From: a virus
Strand: one strand, 5' to 3'
DNA length: 24,314 nt
Virus record (IMG/VR): IMGVR_UViG_3300022200_006824
Coordinates: 1 to 24,314 of that record
Shown here: one piece after another, positions 23,531 to 24,314 of the stretch
How the letters are laid out: every line of letters begins with the position of its first letter
How positions within the stretch are numbered: the first letter of the stretch is position 1
Program-made: the position numbers and the translations under genes
The notes under the pieces: generated by a model
Database searches by the model: none
What the model saw: only the letters and a program-made list of their open reading frames with translations
What the model was told of the DNA's origin: nothing

Positions 23531-23848
23531 ATGAAAGGAATACTAGTAGAACTTAAGGTAAAAAATAAGTCATTCAATGAGGATGTAAAGGAACTTGACT
23601 TCCCTTTTGATTTACTCTCAGGATTTGAATCTATTATTAAAGAAGCCTTTGATAAGAAATTTAAGTATAAAAGCGTAAATACTGAGGGTCAAACCTTTTT
23701 TAGCTTTACAAGGAGTAAAGAAGTACTAATGATAAATGTTTCTGATGAAAATTTGACCATTAGACATTTTGACATCATAGATAAGAAAAGAAAATTAAGG
23801 GTTTTATACGTAATCAAACCATCAGAGCGGGATTTTAAATTATTATAA
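23531..23848 (+). CDS. Unrecognised 105-residue protein
   Basis: I do not recognise a family. The protein is Lys/Phe/Asp-rich, with no Cys, no signal peptide and no membrane segment. Predicted pattern: an N-terminal strand (ILVELKVKNK), a helix (LLSGFESIIKEAFDKKF), then several strands (TFFSFTRSKEVLMINVSD, LTIRHFDII, LRVLYVIKP), consistent with a small alpha+beta fold. It follows an AT-rich gap holding a tandem repeat, so it may begin a new transcript together with the gene that starts 12 bases later. It could be non-structural, given the break in context, but nothing decides this. Confidence 0.7.
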   Translation: MKGILVELKVKNKSFNEDVKELDFPFDLLSGFESIIKEAFDKKFKYKSVNTEGQTFFSFTRSKEVLMINVSDENLTIRHFDIIDKKRKLRVLYVIKPSERDFKLL

Positions 23849-23859
23849 ATTAAAAAGAT

Positions 23860-24314
23860 ATGGCATTTGTATTAGCTGATTGGAGCATAACAAGAAATGG
23901 TGGAGCATTAGATGTTCGCTATATTGGGGACGCACACGCTGGAACAGCCCCTACCTACGCAAAAACAATTGAACTCCACAGGGGATTATCAGCACTAGCT
24001 GATGACGAACAAGATGTTGGAGATGATGAACTATCAATCATCGACCAAACACCATCCGATCGTGGAGGTGCAGATACAAACATTTCGCTTATAAACGGAT
24101 GTAATGTAGATGATGCTGCTTCTGAACACATTTATGATGGTTCACTTACACAAGCAGCTGGAGCAGAAATTTATGATGGTATTCAAGTTTTTGGTAACTC
24201 AGATAGTGTTCAATTAATACAAGATGGTGCTAGATTAACCAATGACTTTTGGAATGAGCCTAAAATGAAGACAGCTGTCTCAGATCCTCTATCTTCTACT
24301 ACTCACAGATTCTT
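23860..24314 (+). CDS. Partial gene, unrecognised, probably abundant structural protein (3' truncated)
   Basis: The frame opens at ATG 23860, has no stop to the end of the window, and gives 151 residues. The protein begins MAFVLADWSITRNGGALDVRY and contains two near-repeats of IYDG (EHIYDGSLTQ and AEIYDGIQVF), with many Asp, Gly and Ala residues, suggesting a beta-rich surface protein. I have a weak memory of similar openings in uncharacterised phage virion proteins, which I cannot confirm. Codon use differs from the fibre gene: C-ending codons (GAC, CAC, TAC, ATC) are more frequent, as in the capsid gene, which may reflect high expression. Start context is TTAAAAAGAT with no SD, like the sheath gene. 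Confidence 0.75.
   Translation, partial: MAFVLADWSITRNGGALDVRYIGDAHAGTAPTYAKTIELHRGLSALADDEQDVGDDELSIIDQTPSDRGGADTNISLINGCNVDDAASEHIYDGSLTQAAGAEIYDGIQVFGNSDSVQLIQDGARLTNDFWNEPKMKTAVSDPLSSTTHRF

Noticed and set aside
22758-24314. Diversity-generating retroelement targeting the LamG gene or the end gene
   Set aside because: No reverse transcriptase, template repeat or adenine-biased variable repeat pair is visible in the window.

Overview
The window is a 24.3 kb piece of the structural gene block of a tailed phage with a contractile tail (myovirus). All convincing genes lie on the + strand and are tightly packed; no gap exceeds about 115 bases. The DNA is AT-rich. Almost no gene start has a Shine-Dalgarno (SD) sequence; starts are instead preceded by A/T-rich bases. 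That pattern, and the fibre motif families present (WNTAFGWGDHA, THAQIDTHI), suggest a host in the Bacteroidota. This is inference, since no host marker is present. The order scaffold, capsid, about five connector and neck genes, a ~70-residue protein, sheath, tube, two overlapping chaperone frames and tape measure resembles the SPO1/Twort-type (Herelleviridae-like) head-tail module. The capsid protein shares that group's layout, including a fibronectin-like insertion near the C-terminus.

Layout: 1-900 is the 3' part of an acidic scaffold (or protease-scaffold) gene. 901-1007 is a leader with a hairpin and the only strong SD-like sequence seen before any start. 1008-2501 is the major capsid protein, followed by a near-perfect terminator and an AT-rich promoter-like motif. 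2615-6419 holds a small acidic protein with a SAP/Rho-N-like tail, head-tail adaptor and neck proteins, a putative tail terminator and a 72-residue protein. A second copy of the AT-rich motif precedes the sheath (6458-8104) and tube (8147-8650). A second terminator separates the tube from two overlapping tail-assembly chaperone frames (8735-9455). Next come a short tape measure protein (9455-11200), a baseplate hub (11209-13491) and a spike (13493-14356). An 8.4 kb gene (14357-22756) encodes a 2,799-residue fibre built from several interleaved repeat families. It is followed by a LamG-like jelly-roll protein, an AT-rich regulatory-looking gap with a 22-bp tandem repeat, a 105-residue unknown, and a partial gene running off the end.

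Together these genes assemble a capsid, join it to a contractile tail, set tail length, build the central baseplate and provide the host-contact fibre. Genes for wedge proteins, tail lysozyme, portal and packaging are not in view. The observations most worth a second look are: fibre repeats with identical protein but scrambled synonymous codons; a probable +1 (or -2) frameshift between the chaperone frames; a lone SD plus mini-ORF ahead of the capsid gene; and a 25-bp motif shared by two intergenic regions.
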